Part shown: positions 21,271 to 31,238 of the stretch, one piece after another
Layout of the letters: every line of letters begins with the position of its first letter
How positions within the stretch are numbered: the first letter of the stretch is position 1
DNA from: Neoarius graeffei
Taxonomy: Eukaryota; Chordata; Actinopteri; Siluriformes; Ariidae
Direction: 5' to 3'
Length of the DNA: 64,000 bases
NCBI RefSeq assembly: GCF_027579695.1
Contig: NC_083582.1
Coordinates: forward strand, 4,188,378-4,252,377
Position numbers and translations under genes: made by a program
The notes under the pieces: model-generated
What the model was told of the DNA's origin: nothing
Databases searched by the model: none
The model's input: the letters and a program-made list of their open reading frames with translations, nothing else

Positions 21271-21642
21271 AGAAACCAATCAGTGAAGCAGAAATAATCT
21301 CAGTCTCAGTCATTATCATAACCAGCACTTATTAACGTCAATGGAATTGTTGTCAGTTTGGACATAAATGACCTCAAAAATCTGATCTGCACATTAAACA
21401 GTGTGCTCAGTGTTTCTAGAAAAACAAAAAATGGGTGTTAATTTGGTCTTTTTATTGCTTTTTAAAAATCAAAGACATACTTTAAACCAGGGCTTTTCAA
21501 AGTGTGGGGCGCGCCCCCCCTGGGGGGCGCCAGAGTTCTTCAGGGGGGGCGCAACGTGAGAGACAAAATGGATCGGTTTTTAGTACCTAAAGCTACAGTG
21601 AGTGAGGAGACAAAGTCTGGACCAAGCAAAAAAACAGAGCCT

Positions 21643-22575
21643 CCAGGATGTTGCGATTTGCAACTTCAGCACAAATTCAACCAATCCCCGCGAATTCAGG
21701 GCGGTGTATCAATTATATCCAATCACCGCAACTTTCCCGCAAATTTGACCAATCGTTGGCGTCGTCTTGAGGTGACGTAGACAAACTACCTTCCGCCTTA
21801 CTTCCGTGTGTTCAAGAGAAGCAGCATGCGCGTCGTGTTGCCAGATTGGACGATTTCAAGTGCATTTTGGCGGGTTTTGAACATATTTTGGACTGGAAAA
21901 CGTCAGCAGTATCTGGCAACACTGAAAGTGTGTTATGTTTACAGTGAAGGACTGTGTGCACTTTATTTTTTTTTACTTAATACAAGTTAATGGATGCCAA
22001 CATTTTTGCCAAAATGGTATTTTATTTTCCATTGTTTAGGCAGCTTCAGCATCATACTGTGAGATTCTGTTCAAATTGCTTTTTTCTTCTATGAAGCCTG
22101 AGCCATTTATTTTATTAGTTTATAATTATTGTTTAATTTAGTCTTCAGGAGAGACTGCCTGCACACAGCTGAGGCATTTATATTATATTTGAAGGTAACT
22201 TCATGTTGTGCTGTGAGGTTCTCTGCACTTTAACTTTTGAACCAACAGGAGCATTTGGATAAGTAAAGCCTATTTTTCTGCATTTTTGTAGTCCTGGTAA
22301 TCTTTTATATTGGTAAAGTTGTTTATAGGACCATTTCTCTTTGTTTTTTTAATCAATAGTTTTTCAGTAATAACTTAATATTTAACATATCACTCAATTT
22401 TAATCACAAAAAGAGAAAATTGCAACAATTTCTCTCAACTTTCACTTCCTCCCGCAATGTAATCGCAACAAAAACCTAAAAAACACCGCAACTTTCATCG
22501 CAATTTTTTTGGAAACCCCCGCAACATCAGACATTTTAGCCGCAACAATCACAAAAAAGGCCCACGGAATCCTGG
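21643..22575. mobile_element. Insertion nested in the ZBED-type hAT
   Basis: This block interrupts the hAT coding sequence. Its ends are CCAGGATGTTGCG and, inverted, CCAGGATTCCGTGGG. Both flanks contain repeated GCAACTTTC- and CGCAA-type words. No target duplication is clear. It contains one arm of the CAGTGTTGCCAGAT repeat at 21835-21924. Confidence 0.55.
21835..21924 (+). repeat. Single arm of the GTGTTGCCAGAT repeat
   Basis: GTGTTGCCAGATTGG ... GGGTTTTGAACATATTTTGG ... GTATCTGGCAACACTG. The same sequence forms both arms of the foldback element at 25561-25833. Confidence 0.8.
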
Positions 22576-22942
22576 GGGACTGGAAAAAGAAGGAAGTATG
22601 ACCACGATTATTTAAAGTTTGGATTTTCATGGACTGGATCTGAAGATGCTCCACTGCCACAGTGTGTTGTCTGCCAAGAGGTGCTAGCTAACGATGCTAT
22701 GGGATGTTTAAAATGTGTAAAACAAGATGTTTTAAAAAGCACAGATGTTTAAAATGTGAAAAAGAAAAAAATGTGTACAACAACCATTTTTTTTTAAAAT
22801 ACCAATGGAACATTAAGTATAGCAACAACAAAAATTGTAAGGGGGGGGGGGGGGGGGCGCTGTTGTTTATTTGCTCTCCGAGGGGGGGCGGACTCTCCCA
22901 CACTTTGAAAACCCCTGCTTTAAACTATTAAAAGATCAATAT

Positions 22943-22985
22943 GCTGTGAGGCGACAGCGCTAACCACTACACCACCGTGCCGCCC
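22943..22985 (-). repeat. SINE head fragment, copy 3
   Basis: Only the first 43 bases of the SINE, on the minus strand (GGGCGGCACGGTGGTGTAG onward), next to a TA microsatellite at about 22988-23032. Confidence 0.75.
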
Positions 22986-22988
22986 CCA

Positions 22989-23032
<44 letters not shown>

Positions 23033-23035
<3 letters not shown>

Positions 23036-23477
23036 GTGTTATGTACATATTACATCTGTCAGTAACACGATAGAAAGCGCCACTTCCAGTCAGACTACAA
23101 ACATGGCCGATCTGAACTACAATACCCAAGAACCACAGAGTCTTCTATCGCCTGTCTATTAATTATACCTGTCACTCATTTCCTGGTTAATCAACCCACG
23201 CTATATACTGTAAACACCTCTCCCACACTCACTTCATGCAAAGTATTATTCAGTGTCTTATCTGTCATACCAAGCCTTGTTATTCTGCCTGCCTTATCAT
23301 GTTCTCGACCCTCGTTGGCTCGTTCTCGTTATTCTTTAGTCTAGCCCTTATTACTCTGTCTGCTGATCGATCGACCCCTGCCTGTCCCTCGACTTCAATT
23401 TCATCTAGCGTTTTGGATTTGTTTGCCAGTCTGCATTCCCCGCTAGTGTGGTCGAATCAGCAGACGTGGTTGGAGAC
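23033..23477. other. Upstream region of the 23.5-kb gene
   Basis: No coding frame with recognisable similarity. The pyrimidine-rich segment at 23240-23440 ends with possible splice acceptors (TGTTTGCCAG at 23429, CCGCTAG at 23446) ahead of the open frame. It has the look of a transposon-derived 5' region, but I cannot name it. Confidence 0.35.
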
Positions 23478-23861
23478 ATGATTGCAAATGGCTCGGCTGA
23501 GGGACCATCTGCTGAGGCGCATTTTGAAGAAAAAGCAGGACAAGCTGAAGGCAGTGTTAAGATTAGTGCTGGACGATTCACAGTAAAGGAGGAGAACCTT
23601 TCAGCTGAAGCTAATGGCCCAAATACTTCAGCCAGGTTTGTGGCTAACGACAGAGAAGTAGGAGCCATGGTTGGAGCTGAGCTTGCAAGTGCCTCAGTTT
23701 CAGCAGGTCCAGTTGGAGTGAAGGTTGGTCTTGGGGTTGAAACGGGTGCTCGCATCAGCGCAGATGGAGGAGAAGTAAAAGTTCTGGGCTGTGGCTTGTC
23801 TTTGGGCAGAACAACTGGAATTTCTCTCTTTGGAAATGAATTAAAATTTAAGCTATGGTAA
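23478..23861 (+). CDS. Small-residue-rich protein, unrecognised
   Basis: The frame is open from 23409 and the first ATG is at 23478 (MIANGSAEGPSAE), giving 127 residues to TAA at 23859. The protein is rich in Ala, Gly, Ser, Val and Glu, with a periodic pattern (SAEANGPNTSARF, GAELASASVSAGPVGVKVG, LGVETGARISADGGEVKVLG) and a C-terminus ISLFGNELKFKLW. Alternating small and hydrophobic residues suggest a repetitive beta fold. I have an impression of similar uncharacterised teleost proteins but cannot name a family. The exon may start upstream at an acceptor near 23429. Polyadenylation signals AATAAA occur at about 24150, 24317 and 24935. Confidence 0.55.
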   Translation: MIANGSAEGPSAEAHFEEKAGQAEGSVKISAGRFTVKEENLSAEANGPNTSARFVANDREVGAMVGAELASASVSAGPVGVKVGLGVETGARISADGGEVKVLGCGLSLGRTTGISLFGNELKFKLW

Positions 23862-25214
23862 AAGTATTTAAACAGTAAAAGGAAGTTTTTATTGTTAATT
23901 GATTTTCCTTGAATTCTTATATTCATACACTGACCAACTTTTCATGACTTGTGTTGAATTTTGGCTCTGAAGTTCTCTATGAAACTGTTCTGCACTTGTA
24001 TCTTTTCAGTTACACAGTTCACTGCCAGATTATTTTACACACAGCTCTTTGCTCAGATAGTAATTTGCCAGTTTTGATGAAGTCTGATTTAAAAGTTTTG
24101 ATGATACAGATCAGAGTGTAACATTCAGCCGAGGCAATTTCCCTTGAATAAACGTCATCTTAGTTTGTCTTGGTAGCTTCCTGTTTGTTTGTATGTATAT
24201 ATAAAAAAAATTACTTTGACCTTAGTTTCACTGTGAAGCCTCACAGTTTGATTACAGATTATCTGGATAGGACCACACCGCTTAGTGTTGGAAAGATGTA
24301 TGTAGCTTTCTGAAACAATAAAGCTTTCCTGCCAAATGTATATAAAAATTAATGTTCATTATGTGAAGGTGGGGTCCCCCCCCACCAGTTCCTAGTGGAT
24401 GCTGCAGTGGGGTTTTGGGTTCCAGCTAGCATATTTGTGCACTCCAATACTTTGAAAATGTTTTTACTTTTTAGTAGCAACTGAAAAAAGGAGTATTGTT
24501 GTGTATTCATTAATAAGTAAAAGGCAATCCTGTTATATGTTTTCTTTCATGGTGTAATACAATTTTGTTATAACCAGATAAACATACTTGTTGATATGAG
24601 TTAAACATTTTCCCGAACTTCAGAAAACCCTAATTTTTTTGCTGGTTTCATAACTGCATTGTATCCATGTGTCATTAATCACTGTAACAAACTCAAACCA
24701 GTATTTTCTTGAACATCCTTCAAAATGTACCACAGTTTGGATCAATTTCCAAAGAGCTTCAGTATCGAGATGCCTCACTGTTGGCTTTGTCTGGCCCTCT
24801 GGATGTGTTATTGCATATGATTGTCTGGATTAGTGACCTTGCCTTGACCATGTGTTCTGAATTATAGCTTGGATTGTGCTTGCTCAGTGCCTTTTGATGC
24901 TTGATTTTGAATGTTTTAATGACAATTTTGCACCAATAAACCAAGATCTTGCACTTGGAATAATTAAATTAGCACTTTGTTCTTAAAAATAATTTTGCAT
25001 TGTCTGTGTGTTTTTATACTCGACTAACCTCCCCAACATTCGTTAGAGATCAACACCACTAAAAGCAAAGTAATGAAGGTATCCTGTGATGCAGCACCAA
25101 TAGACATGACGTCAGCGAAAGAACCTTCCTCCTCACTTACCAGTTTGTTGTTGATGCGACAGGTGTTCAGTTTGTCATTATTAGTATTATTATTATTATA
25201 CATTATTATACATT

Positions 25215-25220
<6 letters not shown>

Positions 25221-25285
<65 letters not shown>
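25221..25285. repeat. (TA)n microsatellite
   Basis: An uninterrupted TA run immediately upstream of the THAP start codon. Confidence 0.95.
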
Positions 25286-25288
<3 letters not shown>

Positions 25289-25293
25289 TTATT

Positions 25294-25926
25294 ATGCCTT
25301 CGCGTTGTGTTGCCGGCTTTTGCTCCAAAACCCACAAGGATGGGGTAAGTTTATTCAAGTTTCCCAGAGATCCCGAGCTGCATGCGAAGTGGGTGAAGCA
25401 AGTCAGGCGCACTCGTGTCAAGTGGGAGCCCTCACCAACATCCGTCCTGTGCTCTGAACACTTCGATTTGGATTGTTTTGACACCCTTTCCAGCTTAAAA
25501 GAATCTCTTGGGTGTTCAGTTCAGCACAAACGTCTGTTACTCCCATCAGCAGTGCCTACACAGTGTTGCCAGATTGGGAGGTTTCCCGCCCAGTTGGGCA
25601 GTTTCAAGTGCATTTTGGTGGGTTTTGAACATATTTTGGGCTGGAAAACATCAGCAGTATCTGTTGCCAGATACTGCTGAACATATTTTGAACATATTTT
25701 GGGCTGGAAAACGTCAGCAGTATCTGTTGCTAGATACTGCTGAAGTTTTACAGCCCAAAATATGTTCAAAACCCACCAAAATGCACTTGAAACCGCCCAA
25801 CTGGGCGGGAAACCTCCCAATCTGGTAACACTGCCAGTATTCCGGAGGGGGTCTACTAGTAGCTACGCCGGATCCAAAGACAGTCCTCCTGTCAGAACAT
25901 GTGTTGTGAAACGACATAAGATAAAG
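25294..25926 (+). CDS. THAP-domain exon, disrupted by a foldback element
   Basis: The ATG at 25294 opens an intact THAP zinc-finger module (about residues 1-88): CVAGFC for the first two ligands, FKFPRDPELHAKWVKQVRR, then VLCSEHF with Cys and His ligands, then LLLPSAVPT. THAP domains bind DNA. The AVPTIF box that normally closes the domain is cut after AVPT by the element at 25561-25833. The continuation FRRGSTSSYAGSKDS ... RHKIK lies beyond it and ends at a donor AAG then GTACGT (25927). With the insert, translation stops near 25680. Host gene or transposon-derived copy cannot be told apart here. Confidence 0.65.
25561..25833. mobile_element. Foldback (MITE-like) element in the THAP exon
   Basis: The arms are inverted copies from CAGTGTTGCCAGATTGGGAGG to CCTCCCAATCTGGTAACACTG. 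The left arm has a partial internal duplication of TTGGGCTGGAAAACGTCAGC-type sequence. A related arm occurs at 21835. I see no clear target duplication. Confidence 0.85.
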
Positions 25927-25933
25927 GTACGTA

Positions 25934-26509
25934 GAGCTATAGATTCTACATGATAATCATAAATGTAATCATAAAGTCGGCATGATATCAGTCATGTATT
26001 TGCTTGTGAAAGCTTGCGGCTTTCATGTAACTGCCGCCTAGCAACGAGAGGCAAAGGGTAAAGAGGGTAGGCTATCATAGATTCTATTCGGAAGAGATCA
26101 ACACAATTCTAGACTCCCAGAAGAGGACGAGCTAGCACTAGAGAGTTCACCGGCATTTTCATGCGCCATTTCCATTGAGTAGAACCAGAGTAGAACAGCC
26201 AGTGAACCGCAGTGTGTTCTTCCGCTGACGTCACAACATGGCCGCGAGCCACGGACCCAGTTTTCTTGCGCTGTGCAATTTAAAGTTGGATATTCGCGTA
26301 ACAACAGCTTCTTTTCACGTAATTATAACAGAAATCTAACATGTTTGCCATGCTGTATAGTTTATTTAAGAAATTGCATAGAGTCATGTTCGTGTCATCA
26401 GCCCTTTAACAGGGAGAGAGGAACATGGATTGTTAGCTATACTCTACAGTCATATCATGTGCATATCGTGTGCATTTACTTCAACCAGTTCTGTCCCATA
26501 TCAAACTTA
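25934..26509. other. No gene seen
   Basis: If the THAP exon is used, this is intron. Short frames near 26100-26300 have no recognisable similarity. Confidence 0.45.
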
Positions 26510-27055
26510 AAATCTTGCTTGTTTCTTTCAAAGTTCTGCTTAATCTTGCTCTGATCTACATGAGGGAACTACTGACCCCCTACACCCCTTCTCACTAAGG
26601 TCTTCTCGCAACAAACTACTTAGTGTCCCACGCACCAGGCTTTCCACCATGGTGGGCAGGTCCATCAGTGCTAGACCCCGAAGCCGTTTGTTTTCAGGAT
26701 AATGGCTGGCTGATGAAATTATTGGCTGGCTAGCTGACTCAGCCAAAACCTTAATGGCTGCTGCAGCCACCAAAATGTTTATGGCTACAAATGGCTGATA
26801 CTGGACGTCACTGTGTGGCATACCGTAAATCCTCTAAGATAGGCCGGGGCCTTTATTTCACTCAAGTGCATCTTGGTCCAGGCCATTATTGGAAGGAGGC
26901 CAGAATTAGAGGCAGGCCTCTATTTCTATTTGAGCAAAACAGACTACCAGTGGAATGAATAAAAAGATGCTGGTGACTGAAAACTGAAGTCTCACGTTCG
27001 AGTCAAGTTGATGCTTGGTTGCCTGGTTACTACCAGACCTACCGGTAATCACAAT

Positions 27056-28113
27056 CAGGGGCGCCTGCAGGGTTGAACTATAAGGTACGCACTAGCGGTG
27101 TAATCCCCCCCCCCCCCCAAAAAAAAAAACGCTTGCGTGCTGCAGTTTCTATGAAGAGTCGATCTATAGGCTTATACACAAAACAACGATAGAACTTTAA
27201 CTTGAAATTGAACAATAGCCTTCCATGAACACAGGCTGATATTTGAACAACATATGTGAACTACACACGACAATAAACAATAAACTCTTTATAGCCTCGA
27301 TTAGAATCTAGTGAACTTGCTCAGCACTACCGCACGCACGACTCTGACACACACTGTAGCGCAACGTGGGGTACAGAGACTCGCTGAAAAACTCCTCGGG
27401 TATTTTTCTGAGTTTACCGAAAATCAGAGTAGAAGGAGCCACCCACCCTCTGTCTGGTTTGAAGCGGTTCTGTAGGACATTGAGCTTTACAGAGTCCGGT
27501 GCACATTTTAAGGCATCTGGTTGAAGTTGACCTATGTCTGATAAATCTGATGTCAGTGATAGCGGGCTGACTCGTGGCTCATTAGTAAAGCTATCTGATG
27601 GCTCATTTGTCAGCAAGGCGGAGCAACCATCTACTTCTGATCGTAAGGGACATGGGGAGATATAGGTGTTCTTATATGAAATTCACTGGATGTATGGCTA
27701 GTTTCAAACTCAGAGGTAGATGAAGGCAATTCCCTCAAAGGCACTGAGCTAGCATCCAGCTGCAGTGTACTGCTGCTCGGTTGCGGAGGAGTGGAAGCTG
27801 CCGGTGCCGTGTTACTAGCTGATACTGGAGAGGACCGGCAAGCAGATGACACCCCTGGATCACTGCTTTTGGACTTTTTCGTAAAAGTCTGAAACAAGCT
27901 CGTTTGTTTCAGGGTTCGTTTACTCATTTTTGACTCGCTTCTCAATAAATTCTCGCACAAGCTCTGACTACTGACGATTGTCTGTCTCCGTTTCTCAAAA
28001 CTGGAGAGAATCTCAGTGGTGCAAGAAAAGTATATCTGCATTGACCAATGAGCTTTCTTGGTCACGCACACCCCGCCCACTCCTGAAGCACACAAATGCG
28101 CCGGCACACACAC

Positions 28114-28149
<36 letters not shown>

Positions 28150-28256
28150 ATGTTGCATTGCCAAAGCATTCAGGTAACAATTATAATTAAAAAAAAAAAA
28201 TCTCTCTCCCCAAGGTACGCCTAGTGCGTACGGCCATACGCCTGGCGGTGCCACTG
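27056..28256 (-). mobile_element. hAT element, level 4 of the nest
   Basis: Perfect 8-bp duplication ATCACAAT (27048-27055 and 28257-28264). Termini CAGGGGCGCCTGC and, inverted, CAGTGGCACCGCC. The minus strand keeps the N-terminal part of a hAT transposase, so it is a deletion derivative. A (TC)n tract lies at about 28108-28144. Confidence 0.87.
27308..27930 (-). pseudogene. hAT transposase N-terminus (ZMYM1-like type)
   Basis: The minus strand starts MSKRTLKQTSLFQTFTKKSK, runs through a Ser/Pro-rich region, changes frame near 27620 and continues SDIGQLQPDALKCAP, LNVLQNRFKPD, STLIFGKLRKIPEEFF. This is the N-terminal region of hAT transposases with a TTF-type finger. The zinc finger and catalytic domain are absent. 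Confidence 0.6.
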
Positions 28257-29380
28257 ATCACAATTGTCTTTCAGATCGGAACGATTGTGTAAGGCCACTA
28301 TGATCTCAGAAACATCGTTGGTTATAGCCCCGGCCTGTATTAGAGTCCGGCCATTATTTACCTCCTCCGACAGCGAGACCAGCCAATATTAGAGTCCCGG
28401 CCAGTAATGGAATACAGGCCAGTATTAGAGGATTTACTGTATATCCGGGCGAACGGATCAAACAAATGGGGGGAATAAATAGCGAATTACCACAGGCCCC
28501 CTGGTCTCTTACTTCATTGTAAATATAAATCTAGCAAGATTGTAGTTCAATGCTAATAATAAGCTAATCTGGATTGTTCGAGGAAGGCATCTAGCTATCT
28601 ACTCTCACTAGCAATGACCAGTGAAGGACTGGAAGCTATCTTACTATGATGAAAGTAGAGTGGTGGAGTACTTTTTTTTTTTTATCAATCTCGAAGTATG
28701 TGAAACAAACAAACAAAAAAAAAAAAAATACCTTTACACTTTCCCTCAGCAGCGGCAAAGAATGCAGCCATCTCGTCGATATCGGAGTCGATTGATGCTC
28801 TGGGTGGGTTCCCGGGTTCCCCAGTGTATCGTGGTAACGGTGTGAGGGGCGGGAAGCCAGACAGGTAGTCACAACGGCAAGCTTGTGGTGGCTCTCTGTG
28901 CTGTGATATCAGTTCTAAATCTCTACAGTGTATGCCTATACGTCTCTATTGTGTTACTACTAGTGTGTACAGTTGATCATGTTTGTGTCACTTTTCTTGT
29001 AGCTCATGATGTGGATAAACCCATTATTTGATGTACACAATTCTTAGTGGCTCAGCCAAATTTTATTAGATAGCGGCTCAAATTGGCTTACAAAATTATT
29101 GGCTGGCGGCGGCTCAAATTCTAAATGGCGGTTTTAGCGGCGCCTGGCGGCGGCTTCGGGGTCTAATCAGTGTCATTGCCCCCAAACTCCCAAATTCTCT
29201 TCCTCAATCTCTCTGTAACTGTTTTTTTTTCCCTACTTTCAAATCTCGGTTGAATATTTATCTCTTCCATGAACATTTCTCTTCTGTTCTTACTGCTTGG
29301 TCTTTTCCCCCTGTAAAACAACCTTGGGATATTGAAAGGCACTACAGAAATTTGAAATTATTCTTATTCTTAAGCAGGGA

Positions 29381-30144
29381 CTCGTGAGAGACTAACTATG
29401 ACAGCATAACTAAAAGGGAGAGCCAGAAAGTAACACAGTCATGAGGGACCCCAGGACAGAAAGCAGCAGCCACTACACCAACGACAAACCCAAGTGAGCG
29501 AGTGAGAGTGGGGGGACAGCATCCATACATACCGGTACCAGTTTACCAAAACACTCTATGCCTATGAAACTTCCAGATCTGCATCTTTACCGTACCTGTG
29601 AAAAATCAAAAGGCTTCACTAAACAAATCCGTTTTCATCCTAAGCTTAAGAAGTAAGACTGTGAATCCCAAACACTAATTGGAAGACTGTTCCATAACGG
29701 TTGAGCTTTGTAAGAGAAGGCTTTACCCCCTGGTGTGGCTTCCACTATTCAAGGCACCAACAAAGAGCCTGCACCTTTTGATCAAAGTAAGTGTGGTGGA
29801 TAGTAAAGGACCAGAAGGTTGTTCATGTACTGCAGTGTGAGTAGTATTTAATAATCAATGCAAAATTTGACTGGGAGCCAATGCAGTGTGGATAAGATAG
29901 AGCTGATGTCGTATCTTCTGGTTCTAGTAAGGACTCTCACTGCTGCATTCTAAATGAACTGGAGATTTTTTTATACACCCACTGGAACATCCAGACAGTA
30001 AGGCATTACAGTATTCCAACAGAGAGGTAACAAAGACATGATCTAGTTTTCCTGTTTCATGTAGTGACATATTTCTTATCTGAGATAAAAGAAGGCTATC
30101 CTTGTAATTTTATCATCATATTATCCAAGGTCTTTTACTGATGC
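29381..30144 (+). repeat. Unclassified interspersed repeat
   Basis: GAGAGCCAGAAAGTAACACAG, ATTGGAAGACTGTTCCATAA, GCCAATGCAGTGTGGATAAG and TTCTAGTAAGGACTCTCACTGC. I recall similar text in many teleost genomes, but no coding capacity or termini are visible. Confidence 0.45.
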
Positions 30145-30777
30145 TGTTAGGACTTGGGACTATCTTGGCCTCTAGAGGCCGCTATTATTTCTCTGTCTTG
30201 TTATGTTTGTTTTGACAGCTAGAGGCCACTATTGTTTCTGTGTTTTGTGTTTGTTTTGACAGCCTTTGTTTTCATGTGCCTTTTACCCCACCTGTTCTTC
30301 ATTTTCTGCCCCGCCTAGTTTCTTAATTACCCTGGTTATATATACTTCCTCAGTTGGGTCTCTTGTCACTGAGTCTTTGTGCTGTTCATGGCTAGTAACC
30401 TCTGTTCCATGTACTTTGCCTATGTCCTAGTGTTTTTTTTTTGGTATTTTGCTTTCTTGTGGACTTTTTGGACTGTTTATTTGCTATTTTTGGATCTTCT
30501 GAGCGTATGGATTTTTGCCTCTTCTTTTCTGGTTTTGGATTTTCACTTTGAACTTTTGGATATCTATTTTTCCCTTGCATCTTCTGAGCATTTGGATTTT
30601 ACTTTTGTTACTTTTTGCTTTGGATTTTTGAACTTCTGAGTGTTGACAATAAACTGTTTTTGAATTCTACTTTTGTCTCTCTCCTCTGCACTTGAGTTAT
30701 TCCCCTTGTGGCCCAGTGGGGGTTTGCTGGATTACCACACCAGTGATCTGGGTTCGATTCCCAGCAAAACCCTAACA
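30145..30777 (+). mobile_element. Solo LTR (633 bp)
   Basis: Begins TGTTAGG and ends CCTAACA, with perfect 5-bp duplication GATGC (30140-30144 and 30778-30782). A TATATATA box at about 30335 and AATAAA at 30647 give plus orientation. No internal region is attached, so this is a recombinant solo LTR of a Gypsy/ERV-type element. Confidence 0.87.
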
Positions 30778-30817
30778 GATGCACATGATGAAACAAATGC
30801 CATCCAGAGTTAGGGTA

Positions 30818-31238
30818 GTATCTCACTGGGCTGTGACAGCCTGTGACTAGTTGGAGACACAACAATTGCAATAAAATATGTGAATTAGTGATGATTTTCA
30901 GTTGATATTTGAATATTTTATCGCAATTGTTGTGTCTCCAACAAGTCGCAGGCTGTCGCAGCCCAGTGAGATACACTTGCAATTCCTGTCTCATGGAAAC
31001 TGACTTGAGAAGGGTTTGTAATGGCTTTGTGACACCAGCGATGCATTTGTGGCGATTTTGAGAGAAATTTTGGCACACGAATTTTTTGAACATGCTCAAA
31101 ATTTCAACGACGAAGGAGCAACACTTTGCGACTCGTGAGGAAATTGAGAAACCCTGCGACTGTTTCAAGACACTTTTGAAACTCTCTCGTGAATGACATT
31201 CGCAATTTGTCGCAAGCTGTCGCAGCCCAGTGAGATAC
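30818..31238. mobile_element. Inverted-repeat (MITE-like) element
   Basis: Ends GTATCTCACTGGGCTG and its inverse CAGCCCAGTGAGATAC. A third, inverted copy of the end motif lies inside (about 30950-30974), so the first 160 bp already form a hairpin (AACAATTGCAATAAAATA opposite TATTTTATCGCAATTGTT). Confidence 0.75.

Larger units (their letters stand above)
21488..22917 (+). mobile_element. hAT element (ZBED-type), deletion derivative
   Basis: Termini CAGGGCTTTTCAAAGTGTGG and its near inverse, with perfect 8-bp duplication CTTTAAAC (21480-21487 and 22918-22925). Two coding remnants remain on the plus strand: MDRFLVPKATVSEETKSG near 21569 and, after an insertion, YDHDYLKFGFSWTGSEDAPLPQCVVCQEVLAND near 22600-22700. 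The second piece is the BED-type zinc-finger start of ZBED5-like hAT transposases. The catalytic part is missing. A run of 18 or so G lies at about 22840-22858. Confidence 0.88.
26823..28439. mobile_element. TA-flanked element, level 3 of the nest
   Basis: TA on both sides (26821-26822 and 28440-28441). Inverted ends CCGTAAATCCTCTAAGATAGGCC and CAGTAAATCCTCTAATACTGGCC differ at a few positions. This fits a mariner/pogo-type nonautonomous element. Repeated GGCC..TATT words occur near both ends. Confidence 0.7.
26672..29165. mobile_element. hAT-like element, level 2 of the nest
   Basis: Terminal repeats TAGACCCCGAAGCCG at the left and the exact inverse at the right. 8-bp duplications ATCAGTGC (26664-26671) and ATCAGTGT (29166-29173) differ at one base. 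No transposase is seen. It contains two further insertions. Confidence 0.8.
26510..29380 (+). mobile_element. L2-type LINE 3' end, host of a nested insertion
   Basis: The plus strand encodes an RT C-terminal segment (MRELLTPYTP, then interrupted, then SLPKLPNSLPQSL-like text at about 29174). It ends AACCTTGGGATATTGAAAGGCACTACAG ... AAATTATTCTTATTCTTA, an L2-type tail. The coding block is split at ATCAGTG by a 2.5-kb insertion (26672-29165). Confidence 0.7.

Noticed and set aside
30379-30639. Plus-strand frame of 86 codons, Phe- and Leu-rich
   Set aside because: It lies inside the solo LTR, in the T-rich stretch after the TATA box, and does not look like protein-coding sequence.
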